This document shows, piece after piece, positions 56,272 through 64,000 of a stretch of DNA of 64,000 bases. The stretch's first letter is position 1; every line of letters starts with the position of its first letter. The notes under the pieces are model-generated. The model was not told the DNA's origin. It saw only the letters and a list, made by a program, of their open reading frames with translations, and ran no database searches. The DNA lies in contig NZ_BJZQ01000012.1 of NCBI RefSeq assembly GCF_007992115.1, positions 40,150 through 104,149 on the forward strand, given 5' to 3'. Source of the stretch: Aeromicrobium flavum (GTDB lineage: Bacteria > Actinomycetota > Actinomycetes > Propionibacteriales > Nocardioidaceae). The translations under genes were made by a program, and so were the position numbers.

Positions 56272-58710
56272 ATGGCGACCCGAACGTCTTCCCCGCCGCG
56301 CAAGCGGCCGTCCGGCAGCCAGGCCCGCAAGAAGCCCGCGCCGCGCAAGCAACCTGCCCGCAAGGCGCCGGCGCCGCGTACCGGTCCTGGTCCACTGAGT
56401 GTTGCCCTCTCGGGCATCCTGCGCGCCTCCACGGCCTTCTGGCTGGGACTGGCCGGCGTGGTGGGGGCGATCGCCCGCAGCATCGGCCACAGCGCCCGCG
56501 AGCTCGACGCCGAGCAGCGCCGCGACGGCGTCGGCCTGGCGCTGATCTCGCTGGCGCTCGTCACCGCCGCGTCGGTGTGGTGGGACATCCCCGGCGGCGT
56601 CGGTGCCGCCGTGCGCCGCGTCACGACCGGCTCGGTCGGCGTCCTGGCGTGGGCCGTCCCGATCCTGCTGGCCGTCGTCGCCTGGCGCACCCTGCGTCAT
56701 CCCGACCGCAACGGACCCGCCGGTCGCCAGGTCATCGGCTGGGCCGCCATCGTCGGTGGCGTCCTCGGCCTCGTGCACCTCGCGCACGGCACGCCCCGCC
56801 CGAGCGACCCCGACATGTCCGACGCCGGGGGAGCGGTGGGCTTCCTGTTCTCGGCGATCCTCGTCGACCTGCTCAAGACCGGCTGGGTCGTCGCGCCGAT
56901 CCTCGTCCTCGTCGTGATCTTCGGCGTCCTCGTGGTCACGGCCACGCCGCTGTACGCCGTGCCCGACCGGGTCCGCGGCGTCTTCGACAAGGCCCTGGGC
57001 CGCGAGAAGGCCGCGCCCGTCGCAGAGGCGACGCCGGAGCCCGTCAAGAAGCGCCACCCGCGCACCGTGCCGATCCCCGACGAGCCCTTCGAGAACCCGC
57101 TCGTCGACGGACCCGACGACGACCGCCAGGTGCCGGTCAGCTTCACGCCGCCCGTCCCGGCCGTCTCCGAGCCCGAGCCCCAGCCGGAGCTCAAGCCGCT
57201 CGAGCCGCTGCCCGTCCGCGCCGAGCAGCTGGCCCTCTCCGGCGACATCGTCTACACGCTGCCCGAGCCGAGCGCCCTGAAGGAGGGCACGCCGCCCAAG
57301 GCCCGTTCGGCCGCGTCCGACGAGGTCGTCGGCCGCCTCACCGAGGTGCTCGAGCAGTTCCAGATCGACGCCACCGTCACCGGCTACACGCGTGGGCCGA
57401 CGGTCACGCGCTACGAGGTCGAGCTCGGCCCGGCCGTCAAGGTCGAGAAGGTCACCGCCCTCAGCAAGAACATCGCGTACGCCGTCGCCTCCAACGAGGT
57501 GCGCATCCTCTCGCCCATCCCGGGCAAGAGCGCGATCGGCGTCGAGATCCCCAACGTCGACAAGGAGATGGTCTCCCTCGGCGACGTCCTGCGGTCGAAC
57601 AAGGCCCGCAGCGACCACCACCCGATGGTGATCGGCCTGGGCAAGGACGTCGAGGGCGGCTACGTCGTGGCCAACCTCGCGAAGATGCCCCACCTCCTGG
57701 TCGCTGGCGCGACCGGCTCGGGCAAGTCGAGCTTCGTGAACTCGATGATCTCGTCGATCCTCATGCGGTCCACCCCCGACGAGGTCCGGATGATCCTGGT
57801 CGACCCGAAGCGGGTCGAGCTGAACGCCTACGAGGGCATCCCGCACCTCATCACGCCGATCATCACGAACCCGAAGAAGGCCGCCGAGGCGCTGGCGTGG
57901 GTCGTGCGCGAGATGGACCTGCGCTACGACGACCTCGCCAACTTCGGCTACCGGCACATCGACGACTACAACAAGGCCGTCGTGTCCGGCAAGGTGCAGC
58001 CGCCCCCGGGCAGCGAGCGCGTGCTCACCCCGTACCCGTACCTGCTGGTCGTGGTCGACGAGCTCGCCGACCTGATGATGGTGGCCCCGCGCGACGTCGA
58101 GGACTCGATCGTGCGCATCACGCAGCTGGCCCGTGCCGCGGGCATTCACCTGGTGCTGGCCACCCAGCGTCCCAGCGTCGACGTGGTCACGGGCCTGATC
58201 AAGGCCAACGTCCCCAGCCGTCTGGCGTTCGCGACAAGCTCGCTGGCCGACAGCCGCGTCATCCTGGACCAGCCCGGCGCCGAGAAGCTGGTCGGCCAGG
58301 GCGACGGCCTGTTCCTGCCCATGGGCGCCAACAAGACGATGCGCATGCAGGGCGCCTGGATCACCGAGGCCGAGATCGAGACCATCGTCAACCACTGCAA
58401 GGAGCAGCTGCAGCCGTCCTACCGCGACGACGTCACGGCGCCCCAAGCGGCGAAGCGCGAGCTCGACGACGACATCGGCGACGACATGGACCTGGTGCTG
58501 CAGGCGGTCGAACTCGTGGTCAACACGCAGTTCGGCTCCACCTCGATGCTCCAGCGCAAGCTGCGGGTCGGCTTCGCGAAGGCGGGCCGCCTGATGGACA
58601 TCCTCGAGAGCCGCGGCGTCGTCGGGCCCAGCGAGGGGTCGAAGGCGCGCGACGTCCTGGTCAAGCCCGACGACCTGTCCGACGTGTTGGCGAGCATCCA
58701 GGTCGGCTGA
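56272..58710 (+). CDS. ftsK: DNA translocase FtsK/SpoIIIE
   Basis: 812 residues. It pumps chromosome ends across the division septum. A basic Pro/Lys-rich N-terminus (1-40) precedes four membrane segments (about 45-70, 85-105, 125-170 and 185-225) and a linker to about 340. The motor has Walker A G-A-T-G-S-G-K-S-S (about 480), Walker B L-L-V-V-V-D-E-L-A-D (about 590) and the T-Q-R-P-S segment. A C-terminal gamma winged helix (F-G-S-T-S-M-L-Q-R-K-L-R-V-G-F, about 750) reads orientation sequences. Leaderless-type promoter. Confidence 0.96.
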   Translation: MATRTSSPPRKRPSGSQARKKPAPRKQPARKAPAPRTGPGPLSVALSGILRASTAFWLGLAGVVGAIARSIGHSARELDAEQRRDGVGLALISLALVTAASVWWDIPGGVGAAVRRVTTGSVGVLAWAVPILLAVVAWRTLRHPDRNGPAGRQVIGWAAIVGGVLGLVHLAHGTPRPSDPDMSDAGGAVGFLFSAILVDLLKTGWVVAPILVLVVIFGVLVVTATPLYAVPDRVRGVFDKALGREKAAPVAEATPEPVKKRHPRTVPIPDEPFENPLVDGPDDDRQVPVSFTPPVPAVSEPEPQPELKPLEPLPVRAEQLALSGDIVYTLPEPSALKEGTPPKARSAASDEVVGRLTEVLEQFQIDATVTGYTRGPTVTRYEVELGPAVKVEKVTALSKNIAYAVASNEVRILSPIPGKSAIGVEIPNVDKEMVSLGDVLRSNKARSDHHPMVIGLGKDVEGGYVVANLAKMPHLLVAGATGSGKSSFVNSMISSILMRSTPDEVRMILVDPKRVELNAYEGIPHLITPIITNPKKAAEALAWVVREMDLRYDDLANFGYRHIDDYNKAVVSGKVQPPPGSERVLTPYPYLLVVVDELADLMMVAPRDVEDSIVRITQLARAAGIHLVLATQRPSVDVVTGLIKANVPSRLAFATSSLADSRVILDQPGAEKLVGQGDGLFLPMGANKTMRMQGAWITEAEIETIVNHCKEQLQPSYRDDVTAPQAAKRELDDDIGDDMDLVLQAVELVVNTQFGSTSMLQRKLRVGFAKAGRLMDILESRGVVGPSEGSKARDVLVKPDDLSDVLASIQVG

Positions 58711-58715
58711 GCCAC

Positions 58716-58721
58716 TAGGCT
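58716..58721 (+). promoter_or_regulatory. -10 hexamer for the CD225-like gene, with leader hairpin
   Basis: TAGGCT. The leader of about 65 bases holds a hairpin (caccgt 58748-58753 with acggtg 58771-58776, inner pairing of ctccc with a run of seven G) before the aaaggga binding site. Confidence 0.5.
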
Positions 58722-58792
58722 CAGCGCACCAGCATCAACATGTAAACCACCGTGTTCTCCCTCGGGGGGGACGGTGACACGAAAGGGAATGC

Positions 58793-59107
58793 ATGTCCTA
58801 CAACGCTCCGCCTCCGCCGCCCTCGGGACCGGTCGGCCAGACGCCGCCGCCGAACAACCTCGTGTGGGCCATCCTCACGACGCTGTTCTGCTGCCTTCCG
58901 CTCGGCGTGGTCTCGATCGTGTACGCGGCCCAGGTCAACGGCAAGTTCGCCGCCGGCGACCTCGCCGGAGCCCAGGAGTCGTCGCGCAAGGCCAAGCAGT
59001 GGGCCATCTGGTCCGCGGTGGTCGGCGTCGTCGTCATCCTCATCTACATCGCGGTCATCATCATCGCGGCGTCCAGCGGCACGTCCACGTCGACGACGAG
59101 CCTCTGA
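58793..59107 (+). CDS. CD225/dispanin-family small membrane protein
   Basis: 104 residues. A Pro-rich start (P-P-P-P-P-S-G-P) is followed by N-N-L-V-W-A-I-L-T-T-L-F-C-C-L-P-L-G and A-A-Q-V-N-G-K-F-A-A-G-D-L-A-G-A, the CD225 signature of an intramembrane hairpin, then a second helix (about 72-95). Bacterial members are common and uncharacterised; animal IFITM proteins share the domain. ATG 58793 has the ribosome binding site aaaggga. Confidence 0.88.
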   Translation: MSYNAPPPPPSGPVGQTPPPNNLVWAILTTLFCCLPLGVVSIVYAAQVNGKFAAGDLAGAQESSRKAKQWAIWSAVVGVVVILIYIAVIIIAASSGTSTSTTSL

Positions 59108-59117
59108 CCTGAGCGAC

Positions 59118-59549
59118 GTGACCCAGCGCCCCGCGCCCGCCGGAGAGATCCGGCGGCGCGGGGCGCTCTCGTTCGCGGCCGTCACCGTCGCCGGCCTGGC
59201 CGCGACGGCCGTCGTCGCCACGGTCTCGCCGGAGGAGTCGGGGCACTACCCGACCTGTCCGTTCCTGGCCGTCACAGGCCTGTACTGCCCCGGGTGCGGC
59301 AGCCTGCGCACCGTCCACGCGCTGGCGCAGGGCGACGTCGCCACAGCGTGGGACCGCAACCCGCTGGCCGTCCTGCTCCTCCCGCTCGTGCTCGTGGCGT
59401 GGGCCGCGTGGGGACTGCGGCTGCTGGGCCGGCGCGCGTGGCACCCCAGCCGCGTCCCGGCGCGCTGGATCTGGGCCCTGCTGGTCGTGGTGCTGGCGTA
59501 CTGGGTGGCGCGGAACGTGCCCGGATGGACGTGGCTCTCACCCTCCTGA
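59118..59549 (+). CDS. DUF2752 membrane protein
   Basis: 143 residues from GTG 59118 (a CTG at 59109 is possible). It has three membrane segments (about 15-37, 75-95 and 115-135). The DUF2752 signature is complete: C-P-F-L-A-V-T-G-L-Y-C-P-G-C-G-S-L-R, with three Cys, and H-A-L-A-Q-G-D. These proteins have no known function. It lies 10 bases after the CD225-like gene, a pairing often seen in actinobacteria. Confidence 0.88.
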   Translation: MTQRPAPAGEIRRRGALSFAAVTVAGLAATAVVATVSPEESGHYPTCPFLAVTGLYCPGCGSLRTVHALAQGDVATAWDRNPLAVLLLPLVLVAWAAWGLRLLGRRAWHPSRVPARWIWALLVVVLAYWVARNVPGWTWLSPS

Positions 59550-59551
59550 GC

Positions 59552-59557
59552 CATACT
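59552..59557 (+). promoter_or_regulatory. -10 hexamer for pgsA
   Basis: CATACT, seven bases before ATG 59565. There is no ribosome binding site. Confidence 0.5.
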
Positions 59558-59564
59558 GAGCCCC

Positions 59565-60200
59565 ATGGATTCGTCGCTCCCGGCAGACAAGCCGAGCAAC
59601 TGGAACGTCCCGAACGCCCTCACGGTCATCCGCATCCTGGGCGTCCCGGTGTTCGGGTGGCTGCTGCTGCACGACGGTGGCGAGTCCGTCGGCTACCGCA
59701 TCGCCGCCTGGGCGGCCTTCGCGGTGCTCATGGCCACCGACAAGATCGACGGCGACATCGCGCGCAAGCACAACCTGGTCACCGACTTCGGCAAGATGGC
59801 CGACCCGATCGCCGACAAGGCGCTCACCGGGATGGCGTTCATCGGACTGGCGATCCTCTTCGACGACCAGGCCTGGGGGCCGGTCTTCTGGGCCGCCGTG
59901 GTCGCGATGCTCGTGCGCGAGTGGGGCATCACCGTCATGCGCATGGTCATGGTCCGTCGCGGCTTCGTCATGCCGGCCGGACGCGGCGGCAAGCTCAAGA
60001 CCGTCCTGCAGTCGGTCGCCATCGCCGGCTACTGCCTCCCGTTCGAGCTGTGGGGCGGCGTCGTGCCCACCGGCCTGCTGTGGATCACCCACGTCGTGAT
60101 GGCGGCCGCGCTGGCCCTCGCCCTGGTCACGGGCGTCCAGTACGTCGTCGACGCCCGACGGCTGGCCGCGCAGGCGCCGGCCGACGACGTCGTCCGGTGA
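59565..60200 (+). CDS. pgsA: CDP-diacylglycerol-glycerol-3-phosphate 3-phosphatidyltransferase (PgsA-like)
   Basis: 211 residues with about six membrane segments. The CDP-alcohol phosphotransferase motif is seen as D-G-D-I-A-R-(8)-G-K-M-A-D-P-I-A-D (about residues 63-84), with all four Asp intact. N-terminal W-N-V-P-N-A-L-T-V-I-R-I fits PgsA. It makes phosphatidylglycerol phosphate. Overlap with cinA (GTGA) and position before recA are conserved in actinobacteria. Confidence 0.93.
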   Translation: MDSSLPADKPSNWNVPNALTVIRILGVPVFGWLLLHDGGESVGYRIAAWAAFAVLMATDKIDGDIARKHNLVTDFGKMADPIADKALTGMAFIGLAILFDDQAWGPVFWAAVVAMLVREWGITVMRMVMVRRGFVMPAGRGGKLKTVLQSVAIAGYCLPFELWGGVVPTGLLWITHVVMAAALALALVTGVQYVVDARRLAAQAPADDVVR

Positions 60201-60730
60201 GCCCGGTCTCCGCCGCCGACGTGGTGGCGGCGCTGCGCGCGGCCGGACAGACCGTCGCCACCGCCGAGTCGCTCACGGGCGGCCTGGTCTGCGCGACGCT
60301 GGTCGACGTCCCCGGGGCGTCCGACGTCGTGCGCGGGGCGGTGGTGGCCTACCAGCCCGACGTCAAGACGGCCGTCCTCGGCGTCGACGCCGACCTGATC
60401 GCCCGCGAGGGCACCGTGAACCCGGCGGTGGCCGAGCAGTTGGCGCTGGGGGTCAGGGACCGGCTGGGCGCCACGTGGGGCCTCGGCACGACCGGGGTGG
60501 CCGGCCCGGGCCCGTCCGAGGGACACCCGCCCGGCACGGTGCACCTCGCCGTCGCCGGCCCCGACGGAGTGGTGTCGCGGCGCCTCGAGCTGTCCGGCGA
60601 CCGGGACGCGGTGCGGCGTTCGGCGGTCCGCGCCGTCCTGGCGGACCTGCACTATAGGCTGGGGAAGAACAGCGGCCCGACAGACGTTGAGCCTCACAGG
60701 GAAGGTGGTGGCGATGACCGCGATGCGTGA
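60197..60730 (+). CDS. cinA: CinA C-terminal domain (nicotinamide-nucleotide amidase) protein
   Basis: 177 residues from GTG 60197; only the PncC-type amidase domain, without the N-terminal MocF-like half. A-T-A-E-S-L-T-G-G (about 21-29) holds the active-site Ser, and [19 protein letters not shown] (about 97-115) is the family signature. It deamidates NMN for NAD recycling. The 3' end runs 17 bases into the clgR frame. Confidence 0.92.
   Translation: MSPVSAADVVAALRAAGQTVATAESLTGGLVCATLVDVPGASDVVRGAVVAYQPDVKTAVLGVDADLIAREGTVNPAVAEQLALGVRDRLGATWGLGTTGVAGPGPSEGHPPGTVHLAVAGPDGVVSRRLELSGDRDAVRRSAVRAVLADLHYRLGKNSGPTDVEPHREGGGDDRDA
60655..60660 (+). promoter_or_regulatory. -10 hexamer for clgR inside cinA
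   Basis: TAGGCT within the string actataggct. A leader of about 45 bases ends in agggaagg before ATG 60714. Confidence 0.5.
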
Positions 60731-61010
60731 ACTCATCGGCGACGTGCTCCGGGCACGTCGGCTCGCCGAAGGCCTGACCCTGCGCGACGTCTCCGAGCGG
60801 GCGCGGATCAGCCTCGGGTACATCTCCGAGGTCGAGCGCGGCCAGAAGGAGGCCAGCTCCGAGCTGCTCGCCGCCTTGGCCCAGGCGCTCGAGGTGCCGC
60901 TGAGCAAGGTTCTGCTCGACGTCAGCTCCCTGCTTGAGCTCGAGGAGGCTGCGGATCTGGCGACCGTGTCGTCGATCGCACGTGAAGAGGCCCGGGCCTC
61001 CGCCGCGTGA
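60714..61010 (+). CDS. clgR: ClgR-type Cro/XRE transcriptional regulator
   Basis: 98 residues from ATG 60714. The helix-turn-helix ([23 protein letters not shown]) and following K-E-A-S-S-E-L-L are near-invariant in ClgR, which activates clp protease and stress genes in actinobacteria and lies just before recA in many genomes. The C-terminal A-A ending (A-R-A-S-A-A) matches the ClpP-degradation tag that makes ClgR unstable. It overlaps the next gene by GTGA. Confidence 0.92.
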   Translation: MTAMRELIGDVLRARRLAEGLTLRDVSERARISLGYISEVERGQKEASSELLAALAQALEVPLSKVLLDVSSLLELEEAADLATVSSIAREEARASAA

Positions 61011-61201
61011 GGCACAGCGAGTTCTGGAAGCGGATGGAGGCGGCCCTCGGGGCCTCCTACGCGTCGTCGTGGGCCCACCAGCAGGCGATCACGGCGCTGG
61101 GCGGACGCACCCCGATGGAGGCACTCGAGGCGGGCGTCGACCCGCAACAGGTGTGGCGAGCGGTGCACGCCGCGCTCGACCTGCCGTCACGCGATCGCTG
61201 A
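61007..61201 (+). CDS. DUF3046 protein
   Basis: 64 residues from GTG 61007, overlapping the clgR stop. R-H-S-E-F-W-K-R-M and the centre [13 protein letters not shown] match DUF3046, a small actinobacterial family always near clgR/recA. No function is known. Confidence 0.9.
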   Translation: MRHSEFWKRMEAALGASYASSWAHQQAITALGGRTPMEALEAGVDPQQVWRAVHAALDLPSRDR

Positions 61202-61203
61202 GT

Positions 61204-61209
61204 TAGCGT
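61204..61209 (+). promoter_or_regulatory. -10 hexamer for the DJ-1/PfpI gene
   Basis: TAGCGT, seven bases before ATG 61217, without a ribosome binding site. Confidence 0.5.
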
Positions 61210-61216
61210 CGGGGAC

Positions 61217-61765
61217 ATGAGCGACCTTCCCGACCTGACCGGCAAGCGCGTCGCGATCATCGCGACCGACCACTTCGAGGAGTCCGAACTCACGACTCCC
61301 CGCAACAGCCTCGAGGACGCTGGTGCGGACGTGCGGATCTTCGCCCCCCACGGCGGCACCCTGCAGGCGATGCAGGGAGACGTCGAGCAGAGCATCTCGG
61401 TGCGCGTCGACGGCACCCTGGACGAGTTCGACCAGGACTGGCCCGACGCCTTCGTCTTCCCCGGCGGCACCGTCAACGCCGACCACCTCCGCGTCGACGA
61501 GCAGGCCCAGCGGATCGCCACGAAGGCGCTCGAGTCCGGCGCCCCCGTCGCCGCGATCTGCCATGCGCCGTGGCTGCTGGTCTCGGCCGGCCTCGTCGAG
61601 GGCAAGCGCCTGACGAGCTTCCCGAGCCTGGCGGTCGACGTCCGCAACGCCGGCGGCGAGTGGGTGGACGAGACCGTCGTCGTGGACGGCAACCTGATCA
61701 CCAGCCGCAACCCCGACGACCTCCCGGCCTTCGTCGGCGCCATCGCCGACGCGCTCGTCGCGTAG
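61217..61765 (+). CDS. DJ-1/PfpI family protein (type 1 glutamine amidotransferase-like)
   Basis: 182 residues. The nucleophile elbow Cys is in A-A-I-C-H-A-P-W (about 115), the acid Glu in H-F-E-E-S-E-L (about 18), followed by the His; this triad is typical of the PfpI/YhbO branch, reported as protease, deglycase or stress protein. T-S-F-P-S-L and V-V-D-G-N-L-I-T-S-R complete the signature. A strong terminator follows. Confidence 0.92.
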   Translation: MSDLPDLTGKRVAIIATDHFEESELTTPRNSLEDAGADVRIFAPHGGTLQAMQGDVEQSISVRVDGTLDEFDQDWPDAFVFPGGTVNADHLRVDEQAQRIATKALESGAPVAAICHAPWLLVSAGLVEGKRLTSFPSLAVDVRNAGGEWVDETVVVDGNLITSRNPDDLPAFVGAIADALVA

Positions 61766-61782
61766 TCCCGCGTCGATCCGGT

Positions 61783-61815
61783 CCACCGCCCCGTCCGTTC
61801 CGGACGGGGCGGTGG
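61783..61815 (+). terminator. Terminator hairpin of the DJ-1/PfpI gene
   Basis: Perfect 15-bp stem (61783-61797 with 61801-61815), three-base loop, followed by tgttc. Confidence 0.8.
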
Positions 61816-61838
61816 TGTTCGGCGTGTCGGACTTCCGT

Positions 61839-61861
61839 CGAACACCTGTTCGGCCTAGGCT
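61839..61861 (+). promoter_or_regulatory. LexA box and -10 of recA promoter P1
   Basis: CGAACACCTGTTCG (61839-61852) fits the Gram-positive SOS box (GAAC-N4-GTTC). A TAGGCT -10 hexamer begins four bases later (61856-61861), so bound LexA would block the polymerase. Confidence 0.88.
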
Positions 61862-61922
61862 CGTTCCACAGGCCGACGGTGAGGTCGGGCGTCATCCACA
61901 GACGAGTCGACGAGGCTCACGA

Positions 61923-61945
61923 ATGTCAGTGAGTCCGCCTACCGT
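61923..61945 (+). promoter_or_regulatory. RecA-NDp (PafBC-type) recA promoter P2
   Basis: aTGTCAGTG (61923-61931), eight bases, then TACCGT (61940-61945). This agrees with the tTGTCRGTG-N8-TAnnnT promoter of the LexA-independent mycobacterial DNA-damage response in all but the first base. Confidence 0.75.
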
Positions 61946-61998
61946 CGAAGATGGCCCGCCACCACGACCGTGACGGTCGACGACACGAAGGACGCCCC

Positions 61999-63111
61999 AT
62001 GGCTAAGAACACCAGCACGACTGGTTCGAACCGCGACATCCCCAAGGACCGCGCCAACAAGGACAAGGCGATCGAGAACGCGCTCGCGCAGATCGACCGC
62101 TCGTACGGCAAGGGTGCCGTGATGCGTCTGGGCGACCAGGCCCGTGCGCCGATCGAGATCATCCCCACCGGCGCCATCTCCCTGGACGTCGCGCTCGGCA
62201 TCGGCGGGCTGCCGCGCGGTCGTGTCGTCGAGATCTATGGTCCGGAGTCCTCGGGCAAGACGACGGTCGCCCTGCACGCGGTGGCCAACGCCCAGAAGGC
62301 CGGCGGCGTCGCGGCGTTCATCGACGCCGAGCACGCGCTCGATCCCGAGTACGCCCGCAAGCTGGGTGTCGACACCGACGCCCTGCTGGTGTCGCAGCCC
62401 GACTCCGGCGAGCAGGCCCTCGAGATCGCCGACATGCTGATCCGCTCCGGCGCGCTCGACATCATCGTCATCGACTCCGTGGCGGCCCTGGTGCCTCGCG
62501 CGGAGATCGACGGCGAGATGGGCGACAGTCACGTCGGCCTGCAGGCCCGCCTCATGAGCCAGGCGCTGCGCAAGATGACCGGTGCGATCAACGGCTCGGG
62601 CACGACCGCGATCTTCATCAACCAGCTGCGCGAGAAGATCGGCGTCATGTTCGGCAGCCCCGAGACCACGACCGGCGGCAAGGCGCTCAAGTTCTACGCC
62701 TCGGTCCGCCTCGACGTGCGTCGCATCGAGACGCTCAAGGACGGCACCGACATGGTCGGCAACCGCACCCGCGTCAAGGTCGTCAAGAACAAGATGGCGC
62801 CGCCGTTCAAGCAGGCCGAGTTCGACATCATGTACGGCCAGGGCATCAGCCGCGAGGGCAGCCTGATCGACATGGGCGTCGAGGCGGGCTTCGTCCGCAA
62901 GGCCGGTGCCTGGTACACGTACGAGGGCGATCAGCTGGGCCAGGGCAAGGAGAACGCGCGCAACTTCCTGCGCGACAACCCCGACCTGGCCGACGAGATC
63001 GACAAGCGGATCCTGGAGCACCTCGGCATCGGTGCGAAGCTCGACGAGCCCGCCGACGCCGCCCCGGTGGCCGACGACCTGGCGGGCGACCTCTCGGCCG
63101 CCGACTTCTGA
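61999..63111 (+). CDS. recA: Recombinase RecA
   Basis: 370 residues from ATG 61999 (an open frame 48 bases upstream adds sequence outside the family). Walker A is G-P-E-S-S-G-K-T-T (about 81), L1/L2 regions and the [11 protein letters not shown] motif are present. It forms filaments on single-stranded DNA for recombination and SOS induction. There is no intein: the Walker A and L2 sites, where actinobacterial inteins insert, are continuous. It overlaps recX. Confidence 0.98.
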   Translation: MAKNTSTTGSNRDIPKDRANKDKAIENALAQIDRSYGKGAVMRLGDQARAPIEIIPTGAISLDVALGIGGLPRGRVVEIYGPESSGKTTVALHAVANAQKAGGVAAFIDAEHALDPEYARKLGVDTDALLVSQPDSGEQALEIADMLIRSGALDIIVIDSVAALVPRAEIDGEMGDSHVGLQARLMSQALRKMTGAINGSGTTAIFINQLREKIGVMFGSPETTTGGKALKFYASVRLDVRRIETLKDGTDMVGNRTRVKVVKNKMAPPFKQAEFDIMYGQGISREGSLIDMGVEAGFVRKAGAWYTYEGDQLGQGKENARNFLRDNPDLADEIDKRILEHLGIGAKLDEPADAAPVADDLAGDLSAADF

Positions 63112-63629
63112 TGATCGACCCGACGGATCCGGACTCGGATCCGCGGGCGGTCGTCGTCGCGGGCCGGACGATCGCGATGGATCGTCTGGCCGCGCGCGAC
63201 CGCAGCCGCGGTGAGCTGCTCGACGCGCTGGCGCGCCGGAAGTTCCCCGAGGACGTGGCCACCGTCGTGGTCGACCAGCTCGAGTACGAGGGGCTGGTCG
63301 ACGACGAGCGCTTCGCGCGCCTCTGGGTTGAGCAGCGCGGTCGGTCCAAGGGCCTGGCGCGGTCGGTGCTGCGGATGGAACTGCAGCGCAAGAAGGTCGC
63401 GTCGGAGATCATCGATGTCGTGCTCGAGGACGTCGATCCCGACGGCGAGCGGCAGGCGGCGCACCGGCTGGTCCAGCGCAAGCTGCGCTCGGTCCAGGGT
63501 CTAGACCAGTCCGTCCAGGTCCGCCGGCTCACCGCGATGCTCGCCCGCAAGGGGTACGCACCGCAGGTCGCCTTCGACGTGGTCCGCGCCGAGCTCGACG
63601 CCGAGGCCGAACCGCTCGAGTCGATGTGA
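63111..63629 (+). CDS. recX: Regulatory protein RecX
   Basis: 172 residues from ATG 63111, one base shared with the recA stop. All-helical, three tandem three-helix repeats (L-D-A-L-A-R-R-K-F-P; L-E-Y-E-G-L-V-D-D-E-R-F-A; R-S-V-L-R-M-E-L-Q-R-K). R-G-R-S-K-G-L-A-R is typical. RecX binds RecA filaments and limits them. Confidence 0.93.
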   Translation: MIDPTDPDSDPRAVVVAGRTIAMDRLAARDRSRGELLDALARRKFPEDVATVVVDQLEYEGLVDDERFARLWVEQRGRSKGLARSVLRMELQRKKVASEIIDVVLEDVDPDGERQAAHRLVQRKLRSVQGLDQSVQVRRLTAMLARKGYAPQVAFDVVRAELDAEAEPLESM

Positions 63630-63654
63630 TGTCGGGGCGGGCGTCGCGTCACCG

Positions 63655-63660
63655 TACGAT
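63655..63660 (+). promoter_or_regulatory. -10 hexamer for the ABC-F gene
   Basis: TACGAT, six bases before GTG 63667, without a ribosome binding site. Confidence 0.55.
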
Positions 63661-63666
63661 CGCGAG

Positions 63667-64000
63667 GTGAGTGCCACCTTGGTCGCCAAGGGCCTGTCCG
63701 GGGGACATGCCCACCGCACCCTCTTCGCGGATCTGGACCTGACGGTCGCTCCGGGCGACGTCGTGGGGGTCGTCGGGGCCAACGGGGCGGGCAAGTCCAC
63801 CCTCCTGAGCCTGCTGGCGGGCCGGGCGGCGCCCCTGGCCGGGTCGGTGACCACGGCACCGTCCGACGCCTTCGTCGGCTGGCTCCCGCAGGAGCACGAG
63901 CGCCGTCCGGGAGAGACGGTCGGAGCGTACCTCGCCCGTCGCACCGGAGCGGCGGCCGCCACGGGGGCGATGGAGGCCACTGCCGCCGATCTCGGCTCCC
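63667..64000 (+). CDS. ABC-F family ATPase (5' part)
   Basis: The frame from GTG 63667 is open to the right edge (111 codons). It encodes M-S-A-T-L-V-A-K-G-L, a Walker A G-A-N-G-A-G-K-S-T near residue 41, L-L-S-L-L-A-G-R and the Q-loop W-L-P-Q-E-H-E-R, typical of the first nucleotide-binding domain of an ABC-F protein. Such proteins have two ATPase domains and no membrane part and act on the ribosome in translation control or antibiotic resistance. The rest, including the signature motif, is outside the window. Confidence 0.85.
   Translation, partial: MSATLVAKGLSGGHAHRTLFADLDLTVAPGDVVGVVGANGAGKSTLLSLLAGRAAPLAGSVTTAPSDAFVGWLPQEHERRPGETVGAYLARRTGAAAATGAMEATAADLGS

Noticed and set aside
58761..58771. 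Run of seven G as a possible frameshift site
   Set aside because: It lies in the untranslated leader of the CD225-like gene; neighbouring frames are intact.
61999..63111. Possible intein in recA, as in some actinobacteria
   Set aside because: The frame is continuous at 370 codons with intact Walker A and L2 regions.

Overview
The window is a gene-dense, very GC-rich stretch of an actinobacterial chromosome. A member of the Propionibacteriales (Nocardioidaceae, for example the Aeromicrobium/Nocardioides group) is likely. The grounds are the codon bias, the many GTG starts, the ATGA/GTGA stop-start overlaps, the mycobacteria-like order dxr - site-2 protease - ispG - DUF4081 acetyltransferase, the rimP-nusA-ylxR-infB-rbfA-truB run, and the ftsK-pgsA-cinA-clgR-recA-recX run. 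The genus is an inference. I see no tRNA or rRNA gene, insertion sequence, prophage or CRISPR array, and no gene-free stretch longer than 300 bases.

Layout. 1-4255: end of a circularly permuted ATP-grasp/alpha-E protein, a transglutaminase, a zinc metallopeptidase and rlmN. 4374-8044: a NarL-type two-component pair divergent from an ABC-2 exporter. 8088-9271: an enoyl-CoA hydratase and a stand-alone AMP-binding fragment. 9326-16057: dxr, rip, ispG, an acetyltransferase, a DoxX-like protein and proS. 16058-17418: a lipoprotein gene framed by two copies of a 96-bp inverted-repeat element. 17447-24406: two small genes and the nusA-infB translation cluster. 24427-30129: a phospholipase-D-type synthase, then a signalling locus with a basic secreted protein, Ser/Thr kinase, OmpR/EnvZ-like pair, acidic-tailed membrane protein and Lrp regulator. 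30248-35378: tyrosine/phenylalanine catabolism (hpd, hmgA, an unknown gene, fahA, phhA). 35412-39240: ribF, rpsO and pnp. 39308-45955: a complete cello-oligosaccharide locus (CebR boxes, cebEFG, GH1 glucosidase, cebR, msiK). 45966-56208: dapB, a RidA/WYL pair, azlCD, thyA-folA, dapA, RNase J and a CbiX-like protein. 56272-64000: ftsK, small membrane proteins, pgsA, cinA, clgR, recA, recX and the start of an ABC-F gene.

How the parts fit. Most genes are housekeeping and lie in tight overlapping operons. Many monocistronic or operon-leading genes have a TANNNT-like -10 hexamer only 5-8 bases before the start codon and no ribosome binding site, which points to leaderless mRNAs. Three catabolic or regulatory modules carry legible control DNA: two perfect CebR operators before cebE, a LexA box plus a PafBC-type promoter before recA, and three 11-bp-spaced CTCA repeats before the secreted-protein/kinase pair. 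The best candidate for new biology is the unknown gene at 32638-33327. It sits exactly where a maleylacetoacetate isomerase should be in the homogentisate operon of an organism group that lacks glutathione.
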